DNA of 64,000 bases from Cylindrodendrum hubeiense (Eukaryota > Ascomycota > Sordariomycetes > Hypocreales > Nectriaceae), in the NCBI GenBank assembly GCA_014621425.1, contig JAANBB010000001.1, forward strand, positions 558,001-622,000, read 5' to 3'. The position numbers and the translations under genes are program-made. Below, piece by piece: positions 34,727 to 46,108 of this stretch; the first letter of the stretch is position 1, and every line of letters begins with the position of its first letter. The notes under the pieces are model-generated. The model saw only the letters and a list, made by a program, of their open reading frames with translations, was not told where the DNA came from and did not search any database.

Positions 34727-36071
34727 TTAGGGCTTAGCGGCAGGAGGACAGAGTCTATTCCTGAGCTCGACCCCTTTCTCAAGCCCTACGAAGGCGTATA
34801 GTATGGCCACGCCAGTAGGTTGACCATCAATTTCTAACGATACAGAGTCAGTAGTGTCAAGTCGTCTCCTGTTATCAGCCACGTAGATAGGACTGGCACA
34901 GATGGCACTGGATATCTCGGGACCAAAGACCACGGGTATCATGTCACGCCAAGCCCCCTGAAGCGTCAACTTGGGACTGGGCAGCACTTTTAGACCGTCG
35001 CCGATATTTGCATGCTGGAAGCCATTTTTTATCTCCATTCGGACTCTGAATAACGAGTAGGCGTAATAGGCGACTTTCTCTGGAGCGATTTCGAATGTCA
35101 TCTGACATCCACTTGGAAGGTTTTCAGTTGTCGGAAATGACAACGATATAGCAAGGAGTAGGTTGTCTTGATTCCTCGGATCAGGTTTCGCCATAATCGC
35201 TTCAGTGAGATCTTTGGGGAGAAGGGTTTTGGCGTCACCGATCGGTAAGTGGTTTATTGCGGTGTTGAGACTGAAGATATTTTTGACAGGATCTGTGGTA
35301 CTGCTCACAACTTGTTCGACGGGAGAAGGATCGGCGATCTGGAGTTGAGTTGCATTGTCCATGGTCACGGTAGTCGCAGTCGGTCCAGTTGAATTCGCAG
35401 CGGAAGCCGGGGGGCAAGAGATCTGTGGGCAAGATGCTGGTGGGGGTTCATTATTGTCATCTGTGCCTACGCTGCATTAGAAGGGTGACAGACAGTTTCG
35501 AGAAATGCTCACGGCGTCGCTTGTTATGGTGCTCCAGACTTGCACTACCTGTCACCCTCGTGATGGGTGAGTTGGCGATAAAAGTCGAGGCGTAATATGG
35601 AGCATTTGCCTTCCCTTCGATGTATTAGCAGATAAAGAAAGACTCGACAGAGTACGTACTGCTTCCTAACTCTTGCGATGGGCGAAACGGTGGTGACGTG
35701 GGCATGAGGGTCTCCCTGAGGCCGATGACCACTTTTCCTGCGACAAGTGTTCGATGTTCAACTGACGATTTTTCGAACTCTTCCATAAGAGAGATGATGT
35801 GCGGTCGGTTTTCTGTCTGAGCAAGGTGAAGTGTATCATATTTGGCGCACGTATATGCAAACCAAGCGAAATACCCGCCAACCGTCTTAAATATTCTCGG
35901 TGTAGAATCTGTATCGGAGATATGGACCTTGCACCATTCATACTCAAGATTGCCAGGTATTAGTCGGCGATGGATGGCCTTGACCCTGTCCACAATGAAC
36001 CAGGACGGGTCAGGCAGGGGCTTTCTTAACGGGGTGGTGCCAACAGTCGCAGTTTGCGAATCCCCCTCCAT
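34727..36071 (-). CDS. Hypothetical fungal protein
   Basis: Proposed exons are 36071-35660, 35614-35549 and 35466-34727, with introns of 45 and 82 bp. They give 405 residues. The first exon (MEGDSQTATVGTTPLRKPLP) contains YEWCKVHISDTDSTPRIFKT and VGGYFAWFAYTCAKYDTLHL. The third has a Pro/Ser-rich linker, then a folded-looking C-terminal part with LTLQGAWRDMIPVVFG. No known domain is recognised. The middle 66 bp exon is the weakest part of the model, so two adjacent genes are possible. It is soluble with no signal peptide. Confidence 0.55.
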
Positions 36072-36615
36072 GATCGGTGATGCATCGACTTATGCAAGAA
36101 GGCAAGTTCAGTAGGACTGCTCACTCAAGGGGAAAGGAAAGAAAACGCGATAAGAGGGGAAGAGTTGGATCATGTTCGTTCGCCTCATTGAATGGACGGT
36201 GCTGAGTGGTCCAGTACGCGCCGAGGCTGGCGGCTATGTGTACGGTGCGAGAGTCATCAATCACAAGGTCAAAGTGCACTGTATGTGATAAGATAGGGAT
36301 GCATGGCAAGCGTCGTCTTGATTTTTGCAGAATTTTGGTAAAATTGGCTGCCGATATGAATCAATGAAGGCGAATTCATCATTTATTCCCCGACCGCTCG
36401 ATGGCTCGATAGTGTCGCGATGTAAATTCATGTTCTAGCGGGAGGTGTGGCTCTGTCGGGGTGTCAAGTGTGGCTAGTGTGGCTAGTGGACCTGCGTTGG
36501 CCTATCAACCATGTCCGTCCCCGCAAGTCAACAACGGATCGCAAACCTCACATCCATCTACGTCATCTTCATCATGGTCGCTTGATTGAGCTACCCGGCC
36601 AAACTGATTCCAATC
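36072..36615. other. Divergent intergenic region
   Basis: Promoter space between the hypothetical gene (minus) and the nuclease-like gene (plus). Contains a short tandem GTGTGGCTAGT repeat near 36470. Confidence 0.45.
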
Positions 36616-38034
36616 ATGCTCGACTTCCAGCGCATTTCATGTTGGATCGATACACTGCCCGACGCTTTGCCCGACACTCTGCCCGACACATTACCTGACC
36701 TCCGTCCGCACGACGCGCATCCTCCACGAGCACACACCAAATTCTCCACGAAGCGAAAGGCCGTCCAACAGGAACCAAGTCCTCCCGTTTCACTCGAGGA
36801 CCCAGCTGAGATGGAAGAACATACGCCTAAAAGACGTCGGACGGGCGACCCGAACCGCACCCCGAGACCAACAAACCGGGGCGCCATGTCTTCAGCCGCC
36901 AGCTCCACAGCCAGCTCGCTTGCGCCCTCCGAAGGCAGCGAAGCACCATCACGATCATCTTCCCCGAAGAAACAAATGATGAGCCTGCGTTTGGACGACG
37001 GAGGGCTCGAGTGCCGGCAGCTCAACATCGACACTGCACCTCCCGCCGCTGCCGACCTGCTCGTTGCAATAAGGGAGATTGGCAACGGGCTCGAGATTAT
37101 TCCCCACAAAGACAAGACGACGATTCTCCAAAGCCCACACGTCCGAGACCAAAACATGCGTATCTGGCGATATGCCTTCAAAGAGCCCGACGCGGTGGAC
37201 GCGCTTCCCGGTTATACTCCTGCAACAGACGAAGTGGCTCTGGTGTGTGACCTCGCGCGGCAATGTCACGACAAGAGCCACGAGGAGGCATCTTGGAACG
37301 TGGAGGTGCACCACCGTCTGCTGCAGGCCGTTTTCAGGAAGACCGGATCCTCTGAGGGCGAACTCTTCAACTTTACCACCTGGTGAGATTCAATGCCTCT
37401 GTGAATGGGCGACTCTCAAGACTAACTGATTCTTAGCACAACTGCCCGCCCGCACAGCAAATACCTCCCCTACTCCTCGCCCGCCAAGATGGTCGACTTC
37501 TGCCTGTATCTCGACAGCCCCAGCGATAGCGACGCCCTGCAAGCCCTCGGACGCCGAACCCCGACGCTTACAGTCAACCACACCGACTTCGCGCCGCTGC
37601 AGCTATCCCCGATCGCTCTGAGCATCGAGACTAAGCGTCCCGGAAAGGAACTCGACGCGGCGCAACTACAAATGGGCATCTGGCACGCGGCCCAGTGGAA
37701 GTTTCTGCGCTCCGTCGTTGGATTGACGGGGCAGCCGCTGTCTGCCACGGAAGAGCTGTCGAGGAGGCAGCTGGCAGACCAAGCGCTGGCGGAGTTGGGA
37801 TTCATCCCGGGCATCATCGTCCAGGGCCACCGCTGGCTGTTTGTCTTTTCGACGCTCGAGGACAAGAAGACGGTGCTGTGGACGGAGAGGCAGTTTGGCA
37901 CGACACAGAGCATCTTGGACACGTACCAGATTATTGCAGGACTTCGCGAGCTTGCGGGATGGGTGAGGGATGTCTACTTGCCATGGTTTCGGTCCAAAGT
38001 GTTGGCTGGATTCACGGCTGAGAATGGAACTTGA
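36616..38034 (+). CDS. Fungal PD-(D/E)XK nuclease-like domain protein
   Basis: Two exons, 36616-37382 and 37437-38034, with a 54 bp intron (GTGAGA ... CTAAC ... TTCTTAG). The product is 454 residues. The start MLDFQRISCWIDTLP resembles the short N-terminal helix usual in this family. Next come a low-complexity LPDALPDTLPDTLPD run, a basic KRRRTGDP stretch and a Ser-rich linker. The core from about residue 150 has MRIWRYAFKEPDAVDALPGY, SWNVEVHHRLLQAVF, MVDFCLYLD and IALSIETKRPG. The Asp of MVDFC and the E-x-K of ETK match a PD-(D/E)XK site. I take it as the fungal-specific PD-(D/E)XK nuclease-like family, whose role is unknown. Some antisense frames are long because of GC-rich coding. Confidence 0.85.
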
Positions 38035-38705
38035 GATGTCTCGACATTGATTTGTATTGACCATTCCATCACCGCTCTGCATCACGCCGAGAGCCTACGG
38101 CAAGCGTAGCAGACATTAACGAACGTCTGCGATATGGCCGAGCCAAGTTGACGACAAACGCTTGTTGGAGATGTCCAGGTACGTTCTCTTTTCACTTACA
38201 ACTTCACATGGATACCGACTGACATGTGCATGCAGTTATTGACAGCCTCAACACTTTTGTGCACGAGAGAGGCCCCCAGAACGACCACTGCGAGAGCGAG
38301 TAGTCCGAGACCGGTGCCATGACCGCATCATGCTTTGCGGCGTCCAGAAGGACGCAGTCGTCTGACCCAATTGATACCCCGCAAGAATGATGCTATCCTA
38401 AGCGCAAGCCTCGATAGTAATATTATGGCAAGACATTAGAATAGAGGGAAACAACCAAGAATAAAAATAGCTATATACTTGTAAATATTTATTTGGATCA
38501 CCTCTTCAATCTACTCTCTTCGATTGATTGCACAACAACACACGCCACAGCGACAGGGCTGCGGACCATTCATATGCACGCGCAGGGGAGAGACAGCCCC
38601 GCTGCTGTCTCATTTATCAGCCACACCGCGATGCATCCCTGGCACCTACGGTGGGACAACTTTTTGCATCTTCCACCGACACTTGCACGTCCCACTCGCT
38701 CGGCC
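38035..38705. other. Intergenic / 5' leader
   Basis: Nothing recognised. The frame of the F-box gene stays open upstream of its chosen ATG to about 38490, so a longer N-terminus from ATG 38574 cannot be ruled out. Confidence 0.45.
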
Positions 38706-40231
38706 ATGGCTTCTCCAATGGAGAGAATCCCCCTGGAGATCCTCTCCATCATCGCCTCTCATCTCGTCCAGGACACGCTCCCCATTCGGTCATCAACTGA
38801 GCGTCTACATCAAAACTCGCTCGCTCGCTATTCACACATCTCACGCCAATGGCAGCCCGTCATTGAACGCATCACCTTCCGCCACCTGCTTCTGCTGTCA
38901 GATGACTTGGCGACTGCACTCCAGCACAATATTCTCACGCCTCAGCGTCTGTCGTATCTTCGATACATCAAGCTTTGGATCAAGTTCCCTCGCCACCAGC
39001 ACATAATTGGCATACTCTCTCCATTGGAGTCTGATGACAACTTTGTCTTCTCCAATGCCATCAAGTCGCTGTTTTGCCTTCTCGCCCCTACTCCCTTCCG
39101 CCCAAAACCCTTCATTGTTCTCGAGTTGTCCATTCCTATCCCCAAATCCATTGCTCGCATCGCCCGCCGTACTAGTGACCCACGCGCAATGGAACGTGCT
39201 CAAGTTGCTCGAGCTGTGCGACCTACCTTTTACCTCGAGTTATTGGGCTACTACTACAAAAGGCTCCCAAATTTGCCCATGGTAATCGATTTTAGAATAA
39301 ATCTCTCGTCTCACAGCATGTTGCTCGAGCCTCGTTCCGCATGTCTCATTGCTAGCAAGATGCCGCGTTTGGAAGCGGCCGACTGGGCACTCTATGATGG
39401 GAATAAGACAGACATGACTCTTAGAGTACGGCTAAGAGATGGTAGGTTTTTATGCCAACAAACGCGCGTACTTACAACTACCGTTTCACTCAACTAACCG
39501 TACTTAATCCAGGCCTCGCTGAGAACATCCACAAGCTGCCCCAATATCTGAAACGATTTTCGCTTGATTACTTTCGAGAGGCCCCCAGGGATCACTTCTA
39601 TAAGCCTCCAAGTATTATACCGACCGACGCCGAAGGTGATACTCTGAGCAACTCCCTTTATCACTTCACTCAAAGAAAGGGACTTTCGGACTTTTATTTC
39701 AAGGGCAGCGTCGACACCACAATCTTGTGGCCAGCAGTCACAGATCCCACAAAGACTCCCTGTTGGCCCACCATGAAGAATTACACACTATCTATGCATA
39801 TGATAATGCCTTCAGGGCGGTGGCTTGTTGTCGATGACAAAGAGGCGGCCTTCGCTCCCACGAGGCCCAACGCACAGGCCCTTAATGACATCCCAATGAG
39901 TTATTCGGGTGACCGTTTTCAAACCAATACGCCGGGCGAGGCATACAAGAACGACTTTCGGTCCAACCCAAACACTAAGCTTGCCGATCGCATCTTCTTC
40001 GCTGCCGGAAAATGTGTAGGGCAGATGCCACGTGTTGAACGGTTCACGCTGGACTTTTCGGACAGTCCGCTACACACATCTCTTGAATTCGACATGATTC
40101 ACTCCGGCGATATTCCGTGTATAAATTTCAGCGGACTAGGCGAGACAGAGCCATGTGAAGACACCATTCAGATCTGGCGTGAAACTGCAGAAAAGCGAGG
40201 GAAGAAGTTTGGCTTCAAGATGAACAAGTAG
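38706..40231 (+). CDS. F-box domain protein
   Basis: Exons 38706-39441 and 39513-40231 with a 71 bp intron containing CTAAC give 484 residues. It starts MASPMERIPLEILSIIASHL, an F-box at the very N-terminus, followed by HISRQWQPVIERITFRHLLL as in many fungal F-box proteins. The rest is leucine- and aromatic-rich without clear repeats and should be the substrate-binding part of an SCF ubiquitin ligase adaptor. An ATG at 38574 would add 44 residues, but the F-box-proximal ATG fits the family better. Such genes are often expanded and fast evolving in ascomycetes. Confidence 0.8.
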
Positions 40232-40266
40232 GTTGATGAGAGAACAGTCAAGAGAAAACTGCACTC

Positions 40267-41727
40267 CTACATAACTAATATCGGAGTATCATTGATCATC
40301 ACGTCAGTCCACCTCCGAACAGGCTGCTTCGCCCATACTGTGCTCAACGCTTGTAAACCAGCAGGGATACTTCCAAATCCAGTGTAATCATAGAGATCAT
40401 TTAAGCGCTCCGTGAAGAACTCCCGATGTTCTGGCAAAATGCTCTCTGCCGCTCCAATAAAATACGTCCAGACCAAGGCATGAACACCCTTGACGTGCAT
40501 GTCCAATCCATGCACCTTTTGTCGAAGCTGCTCCACGAGGTGAATTGATTCGCATTCGTGGAGGGTGGACTCGACTCGGCGGCGATAAATACTGCCGGCG
40601 TCCAAGATGGCAGCTCTGATCAGGTTTACATTGTGGTAGTGCTCCGAGTCTACAGTGAGTTCAGGATACGCTATGAACTCCAGGTAATAATCCGACGGTC
40701 CGGTGACGATTTCAAGGCCTTTTGCCTCGTCTGTGAGAGGAATCCCAAAAAGCTGGAACCTGCACATCATTAGAATTGAGGTTGATCAGAATGGCGCTCC
40801 TTACATCTTGACCTGCTGCCAAAAGAACTCTTTAAGTGCTGGGGGCAATGCCTGTATCGTTTCGGGAGATTGGATCAGGCAAGCCATCATTTCCAAGAGA
40901 TAGCCGTAGTTATCGGCTCCGGTGATGGTCTCGCCGACTAGAAGGACCAGAATTGTTGCCAGTGTGAATGGGTTGAAAACTTGGCCTGGCTGGAGTTGCA
41001 TTGAATCCTGCCGTAGCTTTTCAATGATGGCTTGGTGGTCTGCTTCAGCGTTGTGTCGCATTTCCGGTACCTTTTGGGCCAAATGGAACGTTGCGACCAC
41101 TGAGACAGCTCTACCCAGACACTCGTCCTGACAAGCTAGGGGAATGATGATGTCTCTGTAACCATTGCTGATGGAGTCGAGCACCACCATGATAGGTGCT
41201 ATACTTTCGGAGACTCAAGGGAATGTTAGAGTATGTAGGTTTGGGAATCAGGCAACTCACAATGGTGAAAGAGCATCCGGGTTTGGGGATGAACGTATTC
41301 ACTCAGTGCCGGTCGTAGGGTTTCTTCAAAATGTATAAACGTGGTCCCAGAAATGCCAGAGATAAGCTTGCTCGACACGTCGGAGGTATCAAATGCAGAT
41401 CTCATCTTAGCTACAGATCGGCGACGTTGATCCGCATGTGGAGTTACGAATCGGAACACAACATCCTTGGATTTGGATCCCAGTTGAGGTTTGAATGGAG
41501 TCGCATGAGTGCTAACATAGCGGAACCCCTGACCAGTGCAACCAATGCCCTTTTTCAGGCACTTCAGGCATTGTGGCTCCGTTTTGTCGCATTTAAGACG
41601 CCTTTTACAGCATTCGTGACATCCTTTAACACGCAGGTCAGTTGCCAGGTCTTATCGACGGAGAGACGCATCAAATGGATAGACAGGTCCCAGGAAATGT
41701 ACCATCGTTTCGACGAGCCAAGGACAT
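40267..41727 (-). CDS. Zn2Cys6 transcription factor (Fungal_trans_2-like)
   Basis: Exons 41727-41703, 41623-41261, 41213-40805 and 40759-40267 give 429 residues. The zinc cluster is CHECCKRRLKCDKTEPQCLK then CLKKGIGC at the N-terminus. The body matches regulators with the Fungal_trans_2 domain: SIAPIMVVLDSISNGYRDII, LACQDECLGRAVSVVATFHL and FNPFTLATILVLLVGETITG. The 25 bp first exon (MSLARRND) is inferred from an ATG plus GTACAT donor and is the least certain part. Without it the zinc-cluster frame has no ATG. A long frame on the same strand (42133-41564) overlaps in another phase and is judged spurious. Nuclear DNA-binding regulator; targets unknown. Confidence 0.78.
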
Positions 41728-42156
41728 AGCCAGCCAAATAGTAGTGTATCTCAAGTTTTACGGCGCCAAATAAATGGCGCATCCAAGGGGCGAGATGCAA
41801 GGATTCTTTGACTTGGGATGCGTGGAATAAACGTTGAATAGAACTAACACGCGCAAACGTCCAGAGAACTTCAAAGCGGGAAAGGCGAACAAAAGTCTGC
41901 CGCTGAGTATGGGGACTGCGCCGGCGTGATGACAAGTACGCTAATGGCGGATGCTTGATAACTTCCCAATTTGGACAAGCGTCAAACGCGGCTTGGTGTT
42001 TGGAGCTGAAATCCACTTGGAATTGAGCTACCCTAGAGATTGACCTAACTTGTCTGGAAACCTCACATTCATACGAAGAGGAGACAGACAATTCTGGTAC
42101 TATATTAATACTACCGACTACCTCATTACCCAATAACGCGATCTCAAGTTCCTATT
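41728..42156. other. Intergenic
   Basis: Between two minus-strand genes. It contains an unsupported open frame in minus phase (to 42133) with no ATG near its start. Confidence 0.4.
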
Positions 42157-43434
42157 TTAGCAACGTCCTACCTGTTTCTGTTCGAAATGATGCTGGTAAT
42201 CATCCAATTTGAATCCATGCAACTCAATCTCGACCATTATGTCAATCGACTTAAGCTTGTCAACGAGTTTGCAAGAGTGCGGAACGGGAAAGCCCTTTTT
42301 ATCTATAGACCTGGCTGAGGAATACCAGGTAGGTGATCGTAATCCAGAAACAATTTCTTTGACTTTGGTCACGCTATAACCAGAAAATGGCTTTGTGGCT
42401 CGTGGCTTTAGGATGACGTTTCGATCCAGTTCAATCGTCAGTGCACCGAGTAGTATGGATGAACACTCGAATGAACACCCTACTTGAACCCTGGAAGGGT
42501 AGTCGAGTATAGCATAAATCATCGAAAAAAATCGACCAACAGCCTTTTGTCGTTTTTGATCAATCGCATCTGTATTTATGTTAACTGAGTAAAGAACTGG
42601 CAAATGAAATAACCTACTAAGTATCTCTCCTGGAATTGGGAGCTCTGTTGCCTCAATTAGAGATTTGGACTCCTGCAGGGCAAGCTTGGTCATCTCTTCA
42701 AAAACATCGGCCGTTGAGAATACCCAAGATACGAGCAACGCGAGTGTGGATTCTTTGCCGTATGAACTTGGAAGTCCTCCCTCCAACTCCTTGAGCCAAC
42801 GTTCGGCAAAGATTTCTACTATTTCGACGCAATCGTAGTAGTTGACAATAATAGCAACTTTGGCGAACATCTCTATGCTGAGAACCCTTGGTACATCTCG
42901 ATGGTGGCCATGAATGATGTCCAATACGATGGTCAAGGCTTGTATGTCCCAACCACCTGCTGAAACCTCGCGCAATGATGGGCCGCAACGAAGGTGTTCC
43001 GCCCACGGCTCATCCAACATCTTCAGAAAGACGGGCGAAGTGAGGATCAAGTGTTTCGAGGAAACCCGCATTCGAACCATGTTAGAATGAGCATTCATTT
43101 GGCTGTGGGTCGAATTGGGTAATTCTGGTGTATTGTCTTCGGCAACCCTTTTTGTTTCAACGGGATAATCTTTCGCAGGCGGTTCTTGGGGATAGCCCCC
43201 TGGAGCGACAGGATCTTCGTCATTGATAATGGGTTCTTCCGGTTCAATTTTAATAATTTTGGAAACACCACGCAGTTTCTTAGATTTCCCCCCCCTGTTC
43301 GCCTTTTCTTTATGTTCGATTTCAGGAACACATATCCGTAGGGTGTCGTTGGACCAAAGAAACCCCACTTCTCGATTGTCGACTAAAAGCTCCGTGTCGC
43401 CCCCTGGGTCCGGCTTATAGGGTGATGCTTTCAT
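42157..43434 (-). CDS. BTB/POZ-like domain protein
   Basis: A single exon of 425 residues with ATG at 43434 (MKASPYKPDPGGDTELLVDN). The frame continues upstream to 43548 without an ATG. Residues 10-100 form a region with ELLVDNREVGFLWSN and an acidic/basic linker. A BTB-type fold follows: RMRVSSKHLILTSPVFLKML, then IQALTIVLDIIHGHHRDVPR and FAKVAIIVNYYDCVEIVEIF. This arrangement is common in fungal BTB proteins of unknown function that may act in protein-protein contacts or ubiquitin adaptors. The C-terminal half is helical and unassigned. Confidence 0.72.
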   Translation of the reverse strand: MKASPYKPDPGGDTELLVDNREVGFLWSNDTLRICVPEIEHKEKANRGGKSKKLRGVSKIIKIEPEEPIINDEDPVAPGGYPQEPPAKDYPVETKRVAEDNTPELPNSTHSQMNAHSNMVRMRVSSKHLILTSPVFLKMLDEPWAEHLRCGPSLREVSAGGWDIQALTIVLDIIHGHHRDVPRVLSIEMFAKVAIIVNYYDCVEIVEIFAERWLKELEGGLPSSYGKESTLALLVSWVFSTADVFEEMTKLALQESKSLIEATELPIPGEILSRLFHLPVLYSVNINTDAIDQKRQKAVGRFFSMIYAILDYPSRVQVGCSFECSSILLGALTIELDRNVILKPRATKPFSGYSVTKVKEIVSGLRSPTWYSSARSIDKKGFPVPHSCKLVDKLKSIDIMVEIELHGFKLDDYQHHFEQKQVGRC

Positions 43435-44270
43435 CTTATTGGAGAAAGATGCTTTTAAACAGAGATAATTGAGCCGAGCGGTTAAGTATGAGCCTGCCTG
43501 GCCTTTCAAGGTGGAGGAAGGGAACACAAGATGCGGGGTGGGTTGCAAGTTATAAGATGGTCAGGCCAGATTGTCCAGCGAGTCCAACACAAAAAAGAAA
43601 AGCATCAGCCCGATCCACCAATATGGGCTCTATATACCGCATGTGGTGATGTAATACCCCGCCTCAGCTTGGCCGACGATTGGAGGTTATATGCAGAATG
43701 ACGAGGGTGGTAGATGTCAAGGGTGTGTCGGAAGACAAACAAATTAGGTACATTGTTAACAATTTTATGTGATTCAGCTATCAAGGCTCTTTAAAATTGA
43801 TACCACCATACTTGTCGCAAAAGAAGCTAATGCCTTCGACATGTGATTCAACGACAGTGGTGGGCCTCCGCGATGAAACCCGGAAATTAGTGGCTGATCA
43901 CGTTGGGGAAACGCACTGCGAGTCAAATGAACCAACATCTATTTTGATGCTGAAACAGACGGAAACGAAGTACAAACGAAATGGTTGGTACACATTGTAA
44001 TAAGCTGATAAAATATGAAATGATAGTTACGCGCTCCTGATGATCCTGACACTACAGCGCTCCTCTACCGATCCAACTTTGTATCACCCAGGCATCCACG
44101 CTGAATCCACGCTGCATCCAGCCGATTGTTAATGGGCGAGATAATGTAGTATTCCCAGTACTATGCAACCATTCCCCCAGAGCATCACTGAAGATCAAAG
44201 TGTCAGAATTGCCGCCCACGGAGAGCAGTCAGAAATGCAGGCCAATGACCTTGGTGCAAGCGTGGTGACA
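43435..44270. other. Intergenic
   Basis: AT-rich. No supported gene, and only short frames (43797-44000, 44163-44354). Confidence 0.45.
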
Positions 44271-45216
44271 CTACACAGTACTGAGGAGCTCGACTTGGGT
44301 AGGCTTGTACTGATGCTTCTGCACCACAGAGCTCGGGTGTTGAATATTGAATAGCATCGAGCATATCAACATGAGGGCTGCATCTAGGCAGTACAGATAC
44401 GCCTCCTCCGTCTGGAGGACGCTGTCTGAACCTGCGGAGAATTCTGCAACTCTGAAAAGAGATCGGACCATGATCAGCAGGGAAGCACCATATAGAACAT
44501 AGATGTAGCGCTTCCATGGCAAAGCCGTCTCGAGGCTTGCGGTTGTGGGGTGTCGTACGATGCGGTAGTGAAAGACAGAGATGACGGCAATGAAAATTCC
44601 AAAGAAGATGATTTGGATTGCCAAGCCGCCGAGGACAATGTCCTGACCTTGATTCAAGTCGTCCCTACTGTCCGCGTTTGCCAAAATCACACCACCTTGA
44701 TTTGTCAGTATTGGTATATCTGAAGAGGCCGCAAATAATGTTAATGCTTACCGAGAGTCTGAACTACAAACGAAAGAACGTCGCCAATGACGAATACTTT
44801 GGTCAACCAGTTGACTCGAATGATGGAGAGCTTCTCAGCATGCAAAACCCGAATAATTCGACCTAGTATCATGTAGATGGATGCAGCAAACAAGGCAGGT
44901 GCCAAGAGCAGCAGAAGAGTTTGGGCGATGAATGGGCCTCCTTCCCAGTCAGGGGTTTGGTGGGCATTGACAGCTCGAGCAATGTATCCAAAAACCTCGA
45001 CTGCAAATAATTGTTAGATACGGTAGTTAAGAGATGAGATTGTAAGAAGCACAACGTACAGAAAACACCGATGACAAAGGCGACAAAATACCAGGTTTTG
45101 CCCTTTACCATCTGGACCAAGTGGACAAGGCCCGAAATGCAGAAAAGGCCTGCAAATATGGCGGCGGCGACTAGGGAAGGGTCATAGTGATAGCGCTGAG
45201 GAGTGGTTTCTGACAT
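44271..45216 (-). CDS. RTA1-like seven-transmembrane protein
   Basis: Exons 45216-45060, 45000-44752 and 44695-44271 (introns 59 and 56 bp) give 276 residues. Seven hydrophobic segments can be counted. Typical RTA1-family features are a short N-terminus with YHYDPSLVAAAIFAGLF, then FVIGVFFEVFGYIARAV, APALFAASIYMILGRIIR, and YVLYGASLLIMVRSLFRVAE with EAYLYCLDAALML near the end. RTA1 proteins are lipid-translocating or stress-resistance membrane proteins (7-aminocholesterol resistance). The exact substrate cannot be inferred. Plasma membrane location is likely. Confidence 0.88.
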
Positions 45217-46108
45217 GCTGGAGATGATTGCTGAGGTGGTTGGACTTGATGAGACTTGTGGGTGGATGGTGGCATTTTGAGACGAAGCCGACGAGAGGAT
45301 TTATATTGCTCTTGTCGAAGATACTGCACAGCTCTCAACGCCGGCTCAATCCATAAAATGCCCGTCAGCCATGCCCCTCCAGCCCTGCCGCATCACGAAT
45401 CATGCCTTGTTGCTCAGAAAGTAATTACATCTGGCCCAGTCTTGCGTGGCCGCCGTGGCTGTTCCAATCCTTTGCGGACGCTAGTCTTTTGCTCAGCCTG
45501 CCAGGCCTTTCGGCGTACTCCACATTGCAGCTGACTTACCAGCGTAAACCAATAGTAAACGACAGCATGACTCCGCATCGGTGTATCGGCACCAAAACCG
45601 CCGATTCGATGTATCCGACGTCATTTTAGAGGTATCATGTCGGCAACTAAGCGACCCGTCCCCCGACATCACGGATCTACAGCCTCACTGTGCCCCTATT
45701 ATCGCGTTAGAATACCAATGAGAGCAGCGCGTAAGAAACCACTAAGATGAGCCACAGTAGCAAATTCGCCTGCTGAAACGCATGGGGCAAGGCGATCGTC
45801 ACTTTTGCTGACGTTGGGTGCAATCATGTTCGGATGCATTCACCGCTGGCCAATTGACCAATAGATAGCCTTGATGTTAAGCATATTAATAGACTATGTC
45901 TCTTCTCTCTATCACCAGCTAGCAGTAAGAGTCATAGCCTTAAAGATGGGTCGACACGCAGCTATGAACAGACCCAGCTTGATGACGCTGTAGGTGGTAT
46001 CTTACGCTTGCACTATTATCGTCTCTGAGTCTCTCCACCTCCGCAATCCTAGTAACCCATCCTTTCGAAATCCAAATGCGCCAACCCGCATAATTAGTCC
46101 CTGTTGGA
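45217..46108. other. Intergenic
   Basis: Between two minus-strand genes. Frames on the plus strand at 45256-45629 are unsupported. Nothing else is seen. Confidence 0.45.

Noticed and set aside
36591..37181. 196-codon antisense frame over the nuclease-like gene
   Set aside because: It is a mirror of GC-rich coding sequence on the other strand. The plus-strand frame carries the conserved domain.
41564..42133. 189-codon minus-strand open frame
   Set aside because: It overlaps the zinc-cluster exon in another phase, begins without ATG and has no recognisable domain. The zinc-cluster frame explains the region.
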